Below the pieces are notes generated by a model that saw nothing but the letters and a program-made list of their open reading frames with translations, searched no databases and was not told the origin of the DNA. The translations under genes were made by a program, and so were the position numbers. Source: an uncultured Parabacteroides sp. (lineage in GTDB: Bacteria; Bacteroidota; Bacteroidia; Bacteroidales; Tannerellaceae). From it: DNA of 64,000 nucleotides. The DNA lies in NCBI RefSeq assembly GCF_905196875.1, contig NZ_CAJJWO010000018.1, forward strand, positions 1 through 64,000. The letters run 5' to 3'. The stretch's first letter is position 1. Each line of letters starts with the position of its first letter. Positions 25,063 through 32,506 of the stretch are shown piece by piece.

Positions 25063-25965
25063 GTGATAAAGATTAAAGAAGGATTTAAGGGAGAGCGTTT
25101 TGTCTCTTTGCCGGACGAATTGCTGAACGCTTATAGCCGCGAGCCGCTTATCGGAAATCTGTATGTCCGTAAGATCGGTTTCTTTCCCAGGGTAAAGTAC
25201 CATTATGTACAAAAAGACCAGGGATGCAGCTATGCCATGCTTATCTATTGTATAGAAGGGGAGGGTTGGTATACGATTAACGGTAAGACTTATCCGGTGA
25301 AACAGAACCAGTACATTATTATACCTCCGAATGTTTCCTATTCTTTCGGTGCTTCCGAACACGATCCCTGGACTATTTACTGGGTTCATTTCATGGGAAA
25401 ACTCAGCGGGGAGTTTCTGCCCTCTACTGCGGTGCCGGGAACAATCCTGCCGGGAGAGTATTCACGCCTGCAGGACAGGATACAATTATTCGAGGAGATA
25501 TACAGCTGTTTTTCGATGGGATATATTAAAGAGTATATGGTTTACTCATCGATGTGCCTGTATATGTTCCTCACCTCTTTCTTGTATCTGGAACAGTATC
25601 GGTATATTAATTTGCCTAATCATAAGGAATACTCTTTTGCTTCCCGTGTGATCCATTATATGAGCGAGCGTATGGAACATAACCTCACTTTAGAGCAGTT
25701 GGCAGCCTATTTCAAGTATTCACCTTCTCATTTTTCGATGCTTTTCCAGAAAGAGACGGGCGTATCGCCCATCAGTTATTTTATCCGGCTGAAGATACAG
25801 AAGGCCTGTCAGTATATCGTATTGACTAATCTGAAACTGAACGAGATATCTACAAAGCTGGGTTTTGAAGAGCCGGCTTATTTTTCGCGCACCTTTACAA
25901 AAGTAATGGGTATTTCTCCTTCCGATTACCGAAAGAAAGAGTCGGAGCATGGCAGAACACAATGA
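25063..25965 (+). CDS. AraC-family transcriptional regulator
   Basis: The 300-aa protein has an N-terminal cupin-type AraC ligand domain (IYCIEGEGWYTINGKTYPV and IPPNVSYSFGASEHDPW, residues ~65-110) and a C-terminal double helix-turn-helix (residues ~195-295, with LTLEQLAAYFKYSPSHFSML, and LGFEEPAYFSRTFTKVMGIS). It probably senses a sugar or sugar derivative and activates a catabolic gene set, as many such regulators do. No obvious target lies next to it. The GTG start at 25063 is the only reasonable one in frame. Confidence 0.9.
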   Translation: MIKIKEGFKGERFVSLPDELLNAYSREPLIGNLYVRKIGFFPRVKYHYVQKDQGCSYAMLIYCIEGEGWYTINGKTYPVKQNQYIIIPPNVSYSFGASEHDPWTIYWVHFMGKLSGEFLPSTAVPGTILPGEYSRLQDRIQLFEEIYSCFSMGYIKEYMVYSSMCLYMFLTSFLYLEQYRYINLPNHKEYSFASRVIHYMSERMEHNLTLEQLAAYFKYSPSHFSMLFQKETGVSPISYFIRLKIQKACQYIVLTNLKLNEISTKLGFEEPAYFSRTFTKVMGISPSDYRKKESEHGRTQ

Positions 25966-26087
25966 GGCTGATTTACTATGTCCTTAAAACCGCATTATTT
26001 GTACGATTTAATCCAAGAATCGGATAAGAAAGCATGGTTAAAGGGAAAAAAATATAACAAAAAAATAGTGCAACTGAAAAAGATATG

Positions 26088-26095
26088 TATCTTTG
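26088..26095 (+). promoter_or_regulatory. -7 promoter element of the DUF6383 gene
   Basis: TATCTTTG, an exact TAnnTTTG match, 125 bp before the ATG. Transcription would start close to 26100, which gives a long leader. Confidence 0.6.
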
Positions 26096-26099
26096 CAAT

Positions 26100-26149
26100 A
26101 CGATTTAGGTGCGAAGTATGCACAGATTAGAATGATAGAGATAAATCGT
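26100..26149 (+). other. Structured 5' leader, possible mRNA-stabilising hairpin
   Basis: ACGATTTA (26100-26107) pairs with TAAATCGT (26142-26149), enclosing a second stem GTGC/GCAC (26109-26123). The structure would sit at the extreme 5' end of the mRNA for the very large secreted protein, a place where hairpins can shield long-lived messages from decay. Confidence 0.45.
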
Positions 26150-26220
26150 TAGAGCTTTATTTTATAGCAGCATAATATTATTTGAACTTTATATTTTATT
26201 ACTAATTAAATTATTTGATT

Positions 26221-29200
26221 ATGAACAAAAAGTTTTCTACTCTTCTTGTCGGCGCCCTGCTGACAACAAGTCTCGGAGCTTTCGCGCAAGGTACTACAAC
26301 TGTGCATACCAATACAAATGAGATTGGTCACGGTATTACTCTTCGCCCAACTGCAACAGCTAGCGCTACTATCGGTGCTGGTGTCAATCATTTTGATGCA
26401 GACAAATTGTATCAATTGGCAGACGCAGATGGAAAAGTATTGATCCAGACTCGTAATTATCAAACAGGTGAATTGAATTTGAAGTTGGTGCCGGTAGCTA
26501 ATGCTCCTATCAATGCTTCTTTGTGGTCTATCAAAGTAACCAGCGACAACGTAAGTGGTGTCAGCTATACGATGACCAATAAGGAAACAAACCTGGAGTT
26601 GGTTTACGCACATGTTAATGCAACTAAGTTCGATGCGCCGACAGTTACTTCAACCGGTTATTCAACTACTTTCTCTATCCTGGAAGGATGTTTGACTAAC
26701 TGGACTTGGTATTCTACGATTTCTCAGAATACTGATTTTGATTTCAAGCCTATTTATTCTTATTTTGCAAATCGTGACTCGGTTGTTGTTCTGCAGAAGA
26801 ATGTAAATAACGAGATCATTGCTGCAAAATATTCACACGTAGAAGCCGAAACGAATGTTCAGGCTATTACAGATGCTGTGAAATTGAAACCGGTTCTGGC
26901 TGGTGGTATTATCCTGACTGCCGATGACCTGAACAGAATGGTTGACTTCCAGTATGATGGTACATTCGGTATCGTTTCTGCCGTAGCTCCTAACACAGAA
27001 AGTCCGTTGCTGACAGAAAAGTTCACTGCTGTAGAACTTAATGACACAGACTTCCCTGTTGTTGCAGCTGCAACAGCTGGTGACGGAACTATTAGAAAGC
27101 AGCTGGGGCTTAGCGATGTTCCTGGTCCAGGTGCTTTAGTAGCGGAAGAATTCGTATATTTAAAGAATGCAAAGGGTGAAGTTCTGTCTGTTGGTACAGA
27201 ATTCTATTCAAGCTTGAGTAAGGAACTGCCTTTGGTTCTGTTGGAAGATGCTCCTACAAGAGTTGCTATTCCTGATGGAACAAACTTGACAGCAGCTACT
27301 TGGGAAGCTCGCAGCTTGTTTAGATTTACTTACTATCCTTCAAATGATAGTTTGTTTATCGAGCCGATGAATGCTTTGCCGAAGAATCCAGCAAGTAGCT
27401 TATGGCAGAATTCGGATATCGCGTTCAACTCTGTTTATAACGATTTGACGAAACTTCATACTAGCCCTGCTACAGTAGGTGCAGGCCTTCATACTGCAGA
27501 AAATGGCCAAGTAGCAGTTCGTATCGCTTATTTGACAGAAGGTAAAGCAGTTATCACTGCTAAGAACACTGAAACAGATGGTGGTATCGAACTTCCGGGT
27601 TCTCTTCAGACTAAGTTTACTTTCAAAGACAGAAACTTCGATTATTTGGTTCGTGCTAACGTGCCTCAGGGATTATATTTCTTGAAAGATGTAGCTACCG
27701 GTAAGAATGTGGTTGACAACTTTATCGGTCGTCTGATGCTGGATGCTGCTACAACTGCTCAGGATTACAATGATATGCCGGCTACTATGTGGGTTGTTAA
27801 GACTACTGGTTGCGGTGCTGTTCCTACAGTTGCTGTTTACAACCGTGAATATGCAGACGAAGTATTCGAAGGTCAGCTTTATCAGGATAAGACAGGTGTT
27901 TACTTCATCAATCAGGATTTCAACAATTTCAGATGGAAAGAACTTCAGCACGAAGATACTTATACATTCACTGCTGTAGAAGATAATGAAGCTAAAACAA
28001 GTCCTCGTCATGGTTACAAGCACTTGAAGACTGAAGATCTGCTTTATACTAAGTATTATCTGAACTATAACCTGTTCGCAAATCAGGATCTTTATCTGAA
28101 TGTGACTGAAGATAAGAGCTTTGCTCCGACTCCGGGTCAGTCTACTACTTATGAATTGATCGAAGCGAAAGATGTTCCTGTGGAAGATCAGGTAGCTATC
28201 GATGTTCCGTTCGGTTACGGTGCAGAAATCGGTTTGCCACAGTTGGCTAGAACTGCTTATGTGCTGAAAGTAAGCGACAAGAACCTGATCGATAACGATA
28301 AAATATATGTATATCTGGTAAGCCCGCAGGGTAAGACTCCTTACTACAAGGCTATGACTAAGGCTCAGGCTGAAGATAATGCTGCCGATAATCCTAAACT
28401 GGGTGTATTCTATCTGAAAGCTGACCAGGTGAAGGGTGACGAAATCTGCTATGTATTGGTAGATATCAACAGTGGTGCAGTTCTTGAATCTGATAATGGT
28501 TGGATGCAGGCACATTGCGAAGACGGTGTTGGCGAAATGAGCTACCTGCCTTTGAACAACGTAGCTACTGAAAGAGCAACTGCATTTGCAGTTATCACTG
28601 ACAACCGTCCGTTGTATATGGATCTGGGTGAAATCGGTAAGACTATCAATATGTTCCGTGCAAGAGGTACAGGTTCTGAATACCTGTTCGAAGACGCTAA
28701 CAACCAGAGCGGAGCTCCGCAGGTAGTGAAAGACTTCGGTTACCTGGGCGTGACAGCTGAAAAGATCCAGCCGATAGGTAAGGAAAGCACAAAAGCTTTG
28801 TATGCAGACTATGTAGTAAGCTCTTCTGACCGTATGCCTCAGTATCTGTTCGTTGTACGTCCGGATTCTGTAAAAGACGGCAAATGGTGTGACGCTCACG
28901 GTTACAACCCGAATTGCGAGCACGAAGTGGATTACAACGGTTACCTGGCCGGTAGCTTCCTGATCAACCTGACAGACTCTGTTCAGGGTAGCACGAACAT
29001 GTTGAACAATCCTGACGTTTACAAATGGCAGTCTTACACTCGCCTTGGTTTCGTAGAAGGTGTTCACCAGGTAGATGCAACAGGCGAATACCTGTATATC
29101 CTGAAGAACGGTAAGAAATTGGCAGACCTGAGAACTAAAGACGGCGTTCTTGATCCTCGCGACCTGTACAACGAAGCTATCTTCGAAAAGAAACCGGTAG

Positions 29201-29682
29201 ACGGCTTACATAAGAACTATGCATTCTCTCTGCGTTACACAGACGACGATCATAAAGACTTCTTACTGGAATCTAATCTGGATGGTGTATCTCACGTTGC
29301 TTCCTTCAAGGGTGCATGGGTGAAAATCCACAATGGCGTACCTGTATTGGCAGAATACACTGTAGATAACGGTAACCACGCAGATGACGATCAGAAGATG
29401 CAGGAATTGATCAACCAGGCTCAGATTTTCAACCTGGAAGATACTAGCGACTTCGCAACTTCTAACGAAGGTGTTTCTACATCAACTGTTAATGTAATTG
29501 CAGGTGAAGGTCAGATCACTATCCAGAATGCTGCTGGTAAAACAGTAACTGTAAGCAACATTCTTGGTCAGACTGTAACTGTTCAGACTATTAACTCTGA
29601 CAACGTAACATTCTCTGCTCCTGCAGGTATCGTGGTTGTTGCTGTTGACGGTGAAAGCGCAGTGAAAGCTGTCGTTAAGTAA
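26221..29682 (+). CDS. Large secreted DUF6383 protein, possible S-layer/T9SS cargo
   Basis: The 1153-aa protein has a signal peptide (MNKKFSTLLVGALLTTSLG, cut after about residue 23), a long middle of repeated beta-rich segments with few cysteines, and a C-terminal domain of about 70 residues (GQITIQNAAGKTVTVSNILG then a short end VKAVVK). That tail resembles the Parabacteroides DUF6383 domain and also the beta-sandwich sorting domain read by the type IX secretion system. Size, acidity, few Cys, strongly biased codons and a private promoter and terminator suggest an abundant surface protein; an S-layer role is my inference. No homologue can be checked here. Confidence 0.75.
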   Translation: MNKKFSTLLVGALLTTSLGAFAQGTTTVHTNTNEIGHGITLRPTATASATIGAGVNHFDADKLYQLADADGKVLIQTRNYQTGELNLKLVPVANAPINASLWSIKVTSDNVSGVSYTMTNKETNLELVYAHVNATKFDAPTVTSTGYSTTFSILEGCLTNWTWYSTISQNTDFDFKPIYSYFANRDSVVVLQKNVNNEIIAAKYSHVEAETNVQAITDAVKLKPVLAGGIILTADDLNRMVDFQYDGTFGIVSAVAPNTESPLLTEKFTAVELNDTDFPVVAAATAGDGTIRKQLGLSDVPGPGALVAEEFVYLKNAKGEVLSVGTEFYSSLSKELPLVLLEDAPTRVAIPDGTNLTAATWEARSLFRFTYYPSNDSLFIEPMNALPKNPASSLWQNSDIAFNSVYNDLTKLHTSPATVGAGLHTAENGQVAVRIAYLTEGKAVITAKNTETDGGIELPGSLQTKFTFKDRNFDYLVRANVPQGLYFLKDVATGKNVVDNFIGRLMLDAATTAQDYNDMPATMWVVKTTGCGAVPTVAVYNREYADEVFEGQLYQDKTGVYFINQDFNNFRWKELQHEDTYTFTAVEDNEAKTSPRHGYKHLKTEDLLYTKYYLNYNLFANQDLYLNVTEDKSFAPTPGQSTTYELIEAKDVPVEDQVAIDVPFGYGAEIGLPQLARTAYVLKVSDKNLIDNDKIYVYLVSPQGKTPYYKAMTKAQAEDNAADNPKLGVFYLKADQVKGDEICYVLVDINSGAVLESDNGWMQAHCEDGVGEMSYLPLNNVATERATAFAVITDNRPLYMDLGEIGKTINMFRARGTGSEYLFEDANNQSGAPQVVKDFGYLGVTAEKIQPIGKESTKALYADYVVSSSDRMPQYLFVVRPDSVKDGKWCDAHGYNPNCEHEVDYNGYLAGSFLINLTDSVQGSTNMLNNPDVYKWQSYTRLGFVEGVHQVDATGEYLYILKNGKKLADLRTKDGVLDPRDLYNEAIFEKKPVDGLHKNYAFSLRYTDDDHKDFLLESNLDGVSHVASFKGAWVKIHNGVPVLAEYTVDNGNHADDDQKMQELINQAQIFNLEDTSDFATSNEGVSTSTVNVIAGEGQITIQNAAGKTVTVSNILGQTVTVQTINSDNVTFSAPAGIVVVAVDGESAVKAVVK

Positions 29683-29728
29683 ATAAGGCACTCCTGGTAA
29701 ACCGTTAGGTTGACAGGTTACATACAAC

Positions 29729-29765
29729 AAAGCCCCGCTGGTTATCCGGCGGGGCTTTATTTCTT
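29729..29765 (+). terminator. Terminator of the DUF6383 gene
   Basis: AAAGCCCCGC (29729-29738) and GCGGGGCTTT (29749-29758) form a perfect GC-rich stem followed by ATTTCTTTT. Confidence 0.9.
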
Positions 29766-29809
29766 TTGAACGTTTGTGGCGATTAATCATAAAAATATCT
29801 GTCATATAT

Positions 29810-29839
29810 TTTGTAATATCAAAATAATCGCTACCTTTG
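29810..29839 (+). promoter_or_regulatory. Promoter of tRNA-Leu
   Basis: A -33 TTTG (29810-29813) and a -7 TACCTTTG (29832-29839) are separated by 18 bp, a consensus-like match. The tRNA begins 43 bp further on. Confidence 0.75.
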
Positions 29840-29881
29840 CACCGCAATCATGAGAGATTGCTTACCTGAAAGTAATGAAAT

Positions 29882-29963
29882 GCCCAGGTGGCGGAATTGG
29901 TAGACGCGCACGTTTCAGGTGCGTGTGTCGCGAGGCGTGCAGGTTCGAGTCCTGTTCTGGGCA
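29882..29963 (+). tRNA. tRNA-Leu (CAG)
   Basis: This 82-nt class II tRNA has the acceptor stem GCCCAGG paired with TCTGGGC (one G-U pair), discriminator A, a D-loop with TTGGTAGA, an anticodon stem CACGT/GCGTG around the loop TTCAGGT (anticodon CAG), a variable arm (TGTCGCGAGGCG region), and the T-arm GGTTCGAGTCC. CCA is not encoded. Its promoter and terminator are both clear, so it is a single-gene unit. Confidence 0.96.
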
Positions 29964-29969
29964 CTTCCG

Positions 29970-30003
29970 AAAGCGGACAACTGTAAAGTTGCCCGCTTTT
30001 TTT
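29970..30003 (+). terminator. Terminator of tRNA-Leu
   Basis: AAAGCGGACAACT (29970-29982) and AGTTGCCCGCTTT (29987-29999) pair at 12 of 13 positions, followed by a run of T. Confidence 0.85.
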
Positions 30004-30035
30004 ATATCCGTATTTTTTTATATATTTACGCCAAA

Positions 30036-30596
30036 ATGGAGAGGATGCAGCAGTATACAGAAGATGAATTAGTAGAACAGCTACGAGATCCGGCCAGGCA
30101 AAGGGAGGCTTTTGCCCGGGTGGTAAATCTTTATGGGGAAAAGTTGTACTGGCAAATACGTAAGATGGTTTTGAGCCATGATGATGCAAATGATCTTTTG
30201 CAGAACACATTCCTGAAGGCCTGGACAAATATCGATTATTTCCGGGGGGAAGCAAAATTATCTACCTGGCTGTATAAGATTGCTATCAATGAATGTATCA
30301 CCTTTTTGAACCGGCAGCGGAATATGAATAACGTGTCGATCGACGATACGGATGTTTTCCTGCTGGAACGTCTGAAAGGGGATGAGTATTTTGACGGTGA
30401 TGAAGCGCAGATGAAATTACAGAATGCTATCCTGACTTTGCCCGAGAAGCAACGTTTAGTGTTTACCATGAAATACTTTGACGAGATGAAGTATGAAGAT
30501 ATGTCGGAGATGTTGGGGACTTCCGTGGGAGCCTTGAAAGCCTCTTATCATCATGCCGTAAAAAAAGTAGAGGAGTTTTTAACAAAAGACATTTAA
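30036..30596 (+). CDS. ECF RNA polymerase sigma factor
   Basis: The 186-aa protein is an extracytoplasmic-function sigma factor. Region 2 is seen in DDANDLLQNTFLKAWTNI with the -10-binding WLYKIAINECITFLNRQRN, and region 4 in LTLPEKQRLVFTMKYFDEMKYEDMSEMLGTSVGALKASYHHA. ATG 30036 is chosen; ATG 30045 (preceded by GAGAGG) is equally possible. It heads a trio with a one-helix membrane protein 46 bp downstream and a small periplasmic protein, the arrangement of envelope-stress sigma systems. It is distinct from the sigma factor in the polysaccharide locus. Confidence 0.92.
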   Translation: MERMQQYTEDELVEQLRDPARQREAFARVVNLYGEKLYWQIRKMVLSHDDANDLLQNTFLKAWTNIDYFRGEAKLSTWLYKIAINECITFLNRQRNMNNVSIDDTDVFLLERLKGDEYFDGDEAQMKLQNAILTLPEKQRLVFTMKYFDEMKYEDMSEMLGTSVGALKASYHHAVKKVEEFLTKDI

Positions 30597-30642
30597 ACCT
30601 TTTGGACGAACGCTCGTCAAAAGAATATTAAAACGTAGGAGT

Positions 30643-31029
30643 ATGGAAAAAGAACAAAATAATCTGGATCGTTTTAAAGGAAAGAATCCTTTTACCGTGC
30701 CTGATGGGTATATGGAGGATTTGACGGCTAATATAATGAGCCGGTTACCTGAGAAACCGCAAGTAGAGGTGAAAAAAATCTCTATGATGGATCGTATGCG
30801 TCCGTGGTTGTATATGGCAGCTGTATTTGCCGGACTGGGACTGTTCTTTAAAGCTATTGTCGGTATCGATGGTGATCAGAGTAAGACGGATACATTATTA
30901 GTTCAGTCTAATGACGCTTCTGCTACGATATCTGCTATACAGGATGCTGAGAATGAAGAATATCTGGAGTATCTGGAGGCACAGTACACGGATTATCTTT
31001 TAGCAGAAGAATTGGGCAATTATGAATAA
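30643..31029 (+). CDS. Single-helix membrane protein, candidate anti-sigma factor
   Basis: The 128-aa protein has an N-terminal cytoplasmic half (about residues 1-60, containing NPFTVPDGYMEDLTANIMSR), one hydrophobic helix (WLYMAAVFAGLGLFFKAIVG, about 64-83) and an acidic C-terminal end (TISAIQDAENEEYLEYLEAQ). There is no FecR domain and no zinc HXXXCXXC motif. Position and topology match an anti-sigma factor of an unrecognised type. The family is not named here; the NPFxVPxGY motif recurs in other Bacteroidales proteins that follow sigma factors. Confidence 0.7.
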   Translation: MEKEQNNLDRFKGKNPFTVPDGYMEDLTANIMSRLPEKPQVEVKKISMMDRMRPWLYMAAVFAGLGLFFKAIVGIDGDQSKTDTLLVQSNDASATISAIQDAENEEYLEYLEAQYTDYLLAEELGNYE

Positions 31030-31077
31030 TTTGATGAAAAAAAGAAGTTATTAGCATATTTTTGTAATAATACTTGT

Positions 31078-31548
31078 ATGAATAAAATATTTTTTATTAC
31101 ATTTGTGGCGATTTCAGTTTTATTCTCTTCGAAAGTGTTGGCGCAGGGAGATAAAGAACATCGACATTTTGACAAAGAAGCCTATCAGGCAAAGAGAAGT
31201 GCTTTTATTACGGCAGAAGTAGGTCTTACACCGGAAGAAGCGGCAGCTTTTATTCCGTTATGTAACGAGTTACAGCAGAAGATGTTCGAAGTTGGCCGTG
31301 AATGCCGTAAGTTGGCGAAGGAGGTGAGGCATAAAAAGAATCCGACAGACTCTGATTATTCTAAGGTTAACGATGAATGTCTCGGGGTAAAGATGAAGGA
31401 GGCTGCTTTAGAAAAAGAATATTACGAGAAATTCAAAAAAATATTATCGCCTGAGAAACTTTATAAATACCGGCGGGCAGAATATAAGTTTGCACGGAGT
31501 TTTATGAAAGGGCCGGACGATAAGAAAGATGGAAACAAGAAAAAATAA
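31078..31548 (+). CDS. Small periplasmic Spy/CnrX-like helical protein
   Basis: The 156-aa protein has a signal peptide (cut near residue 22, ...KVLAQG), then a very charged, all-helical body with LTPEEAAAFIPLCNELQQKM and a second LSPEKLYKYRRAEYKFA repeat. These resemble the LTxxQ-type helical hairpins of Spy, CpxP, ZraP and CnrX. The C-terminus is Lys-rich. Following a sigma factor and a membrane protein, it could be a periplasmic sensor in the manner of CnrX. That role is an inference. Confidence 0.65.
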   Translation: MNKIFFITFVAISVLFSSKVLAQGDKEHRHFDKEAYQAKRSAFITAEVGLTPEEAAAFIPLCNELQQKMFEVGRECRKLAKEVRHKKNPTDSDYSKVNDECLGVKMKEAALEKEYYEKFKKILSPEKLYKYRRAEYKFARSFMKGPDDKKDGNKKK

Positions 31549-31606
31549 AATATTATCATTATTTGTGTTTTTTGTTTAGATTTAGTTTTGGCGTTTAAGT
31601 TAAGGG

Positions 31607-31645
31607 AGGGGTGGCGACGTGATGTCGGTTCCCCTTTTGTTTTTT
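31607..31645 (+). terminator. Terminator of the sigma trio
   Basis: AGGGGTGGCGAC and GTCGGTTCCCCT pair over 9 of 12 positions with a small internal loop, followed by TTTTGTTTTTT. It lies between convergent transcripts and touches the mazG stop codon. Confidence 0.65.
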
Positions 31646-32429
31646 ATAACCCTTTCGATTTAGCTTCGTCCCAGATCTTATCCATTTCTTCCAGTGACAT
31701 TTCTTTTAAAGAACGTCCTTCCTTAATGGTATGGTCTTCCAGGTAATTGAAGCGACGGATGAATTTCTGGTTCGTACGTTCTAGTGCATTATCCGGATTG
31801 ATCTTGTATAAGCGGGCGGCATTGATCAGGCTGAAGAACAAGTCGCCGAATTCGCCTTCCATTTTGTCGGCGTCCATCTTGTTTATTTCCTCTTTCAGTT
31901 CGGTAAACTCTTCATGTACTTTATCCCATACCTGATCGCGCTGTTCCCAGTCGAAACCGACGTTGCGAGCCTTATCCTGGATACGGTGAGCTTTAACCAC
32001 GGACGGGAGAGAGGAGGGGACACCTTCCAATACGGTTTTGTTTCCACCTTTTTCTTTTAGTTTTATTTGTTCCCAGCTCTGTTCTACTTTCTGGGCTGTA
32101 TCGGCAGAGGCATCGCCGAATACGTGAGGGTGACGAAATATCAGCTTTTGGCAGAGGCTGTCGCATACATCTTTAATGTCGAAGGCTTCTTTTTCTTCGC
32201 CTATTTTAGCATAGAAGACGATATGCAGGAGCAGGTCGCCCAACTCTTTTTTGATGTTGTTGTTATCGTCTTTCATGATTGCGTCGCACAGTTCGTAAGT
32301 TTCTTCGATCGTGTTGGTGCGCAGGCTCTCATTTGTTTGCTTTCTGTCCCAGGGACATTTTACCCGGAGTTCATCCAGGATGTCGAGCAGCTGCCCGAAG
32401 GCTTCCATCTTTTCTTGTTTCGTTGACAT
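31644..32429 (-). CDS. mazG: Nucleoside triphosphate pyrophosphohydrolase MazG
   Basis: The 261-aa enzyme hydrolyses non-canonical or excess nucleoside triphosphates to monophosphates. Two all-alpha MazG domains are seen, the first with CPWDRKQTNESLRTNTIEE and the metal-binding EETYELCDAI plus KKELGDLLLHIVFYAKI, the second with FTELKEEINKMD and EFGDLFFSLINAARL. The length equals the family norm. It is downstream of dsbD, with a terminator hairpin between the two. Confidence 0.95.
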   Translation of the reverse strand: MSTKQEKMEAFGQLLDILDELRVKCPWDRKQTNESLRTNTIEETYELCDAIMKDDNNNIKKELGDLLLHIVFYAKIGEEKEAFDIKDVCDSLCQKLIFRHPHVFGDASADTAQKVEQSWEQIKLKEKGGNKTVLEGVPSSLPSVVKAHRIQDKARNVGFDWEQRDQVWDKVHEEFTELKEEINKMDADKMEGEFGDLFFSLINAARLYKINPDNALERTNQKFIRRFNYLEDHTIKEGRSLKEMSLEEMDKIWDEAKSKGL

Positions 32430-32469
32430 ATTATCAGGGCGGATAGACCACGCCAGGGTTTATAGTTAT

Positions 32470-32497
32470 AAAAAAGGGGTAGGCAAAACCTACCCCC
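32470..32497 (-). terminator. Terminator between dsbD and mazG
   Basis: On the minus strand GGGGTAGG and CCTACCCC (plus 32476-32496) form an 8-bp stem followed by a run of T (the A-run at 32470-32475). It lies just beyond the dsbD stop. Confidence 0.8.
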
Positions 32498-32506
32498 TAT
32501 GGTGTT

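Noticed and set aside
27673..29067. 464-codon frame antisense to the DUF6383 gene
   Set aside because: Composition and position fit an antisense shadow of a highly biased gene; no start signals.
29882..29963. tRNA-Leu as an integration site
   Set aside because: There is no integrase gene and no repeat of the tRNA 3' end in the window.
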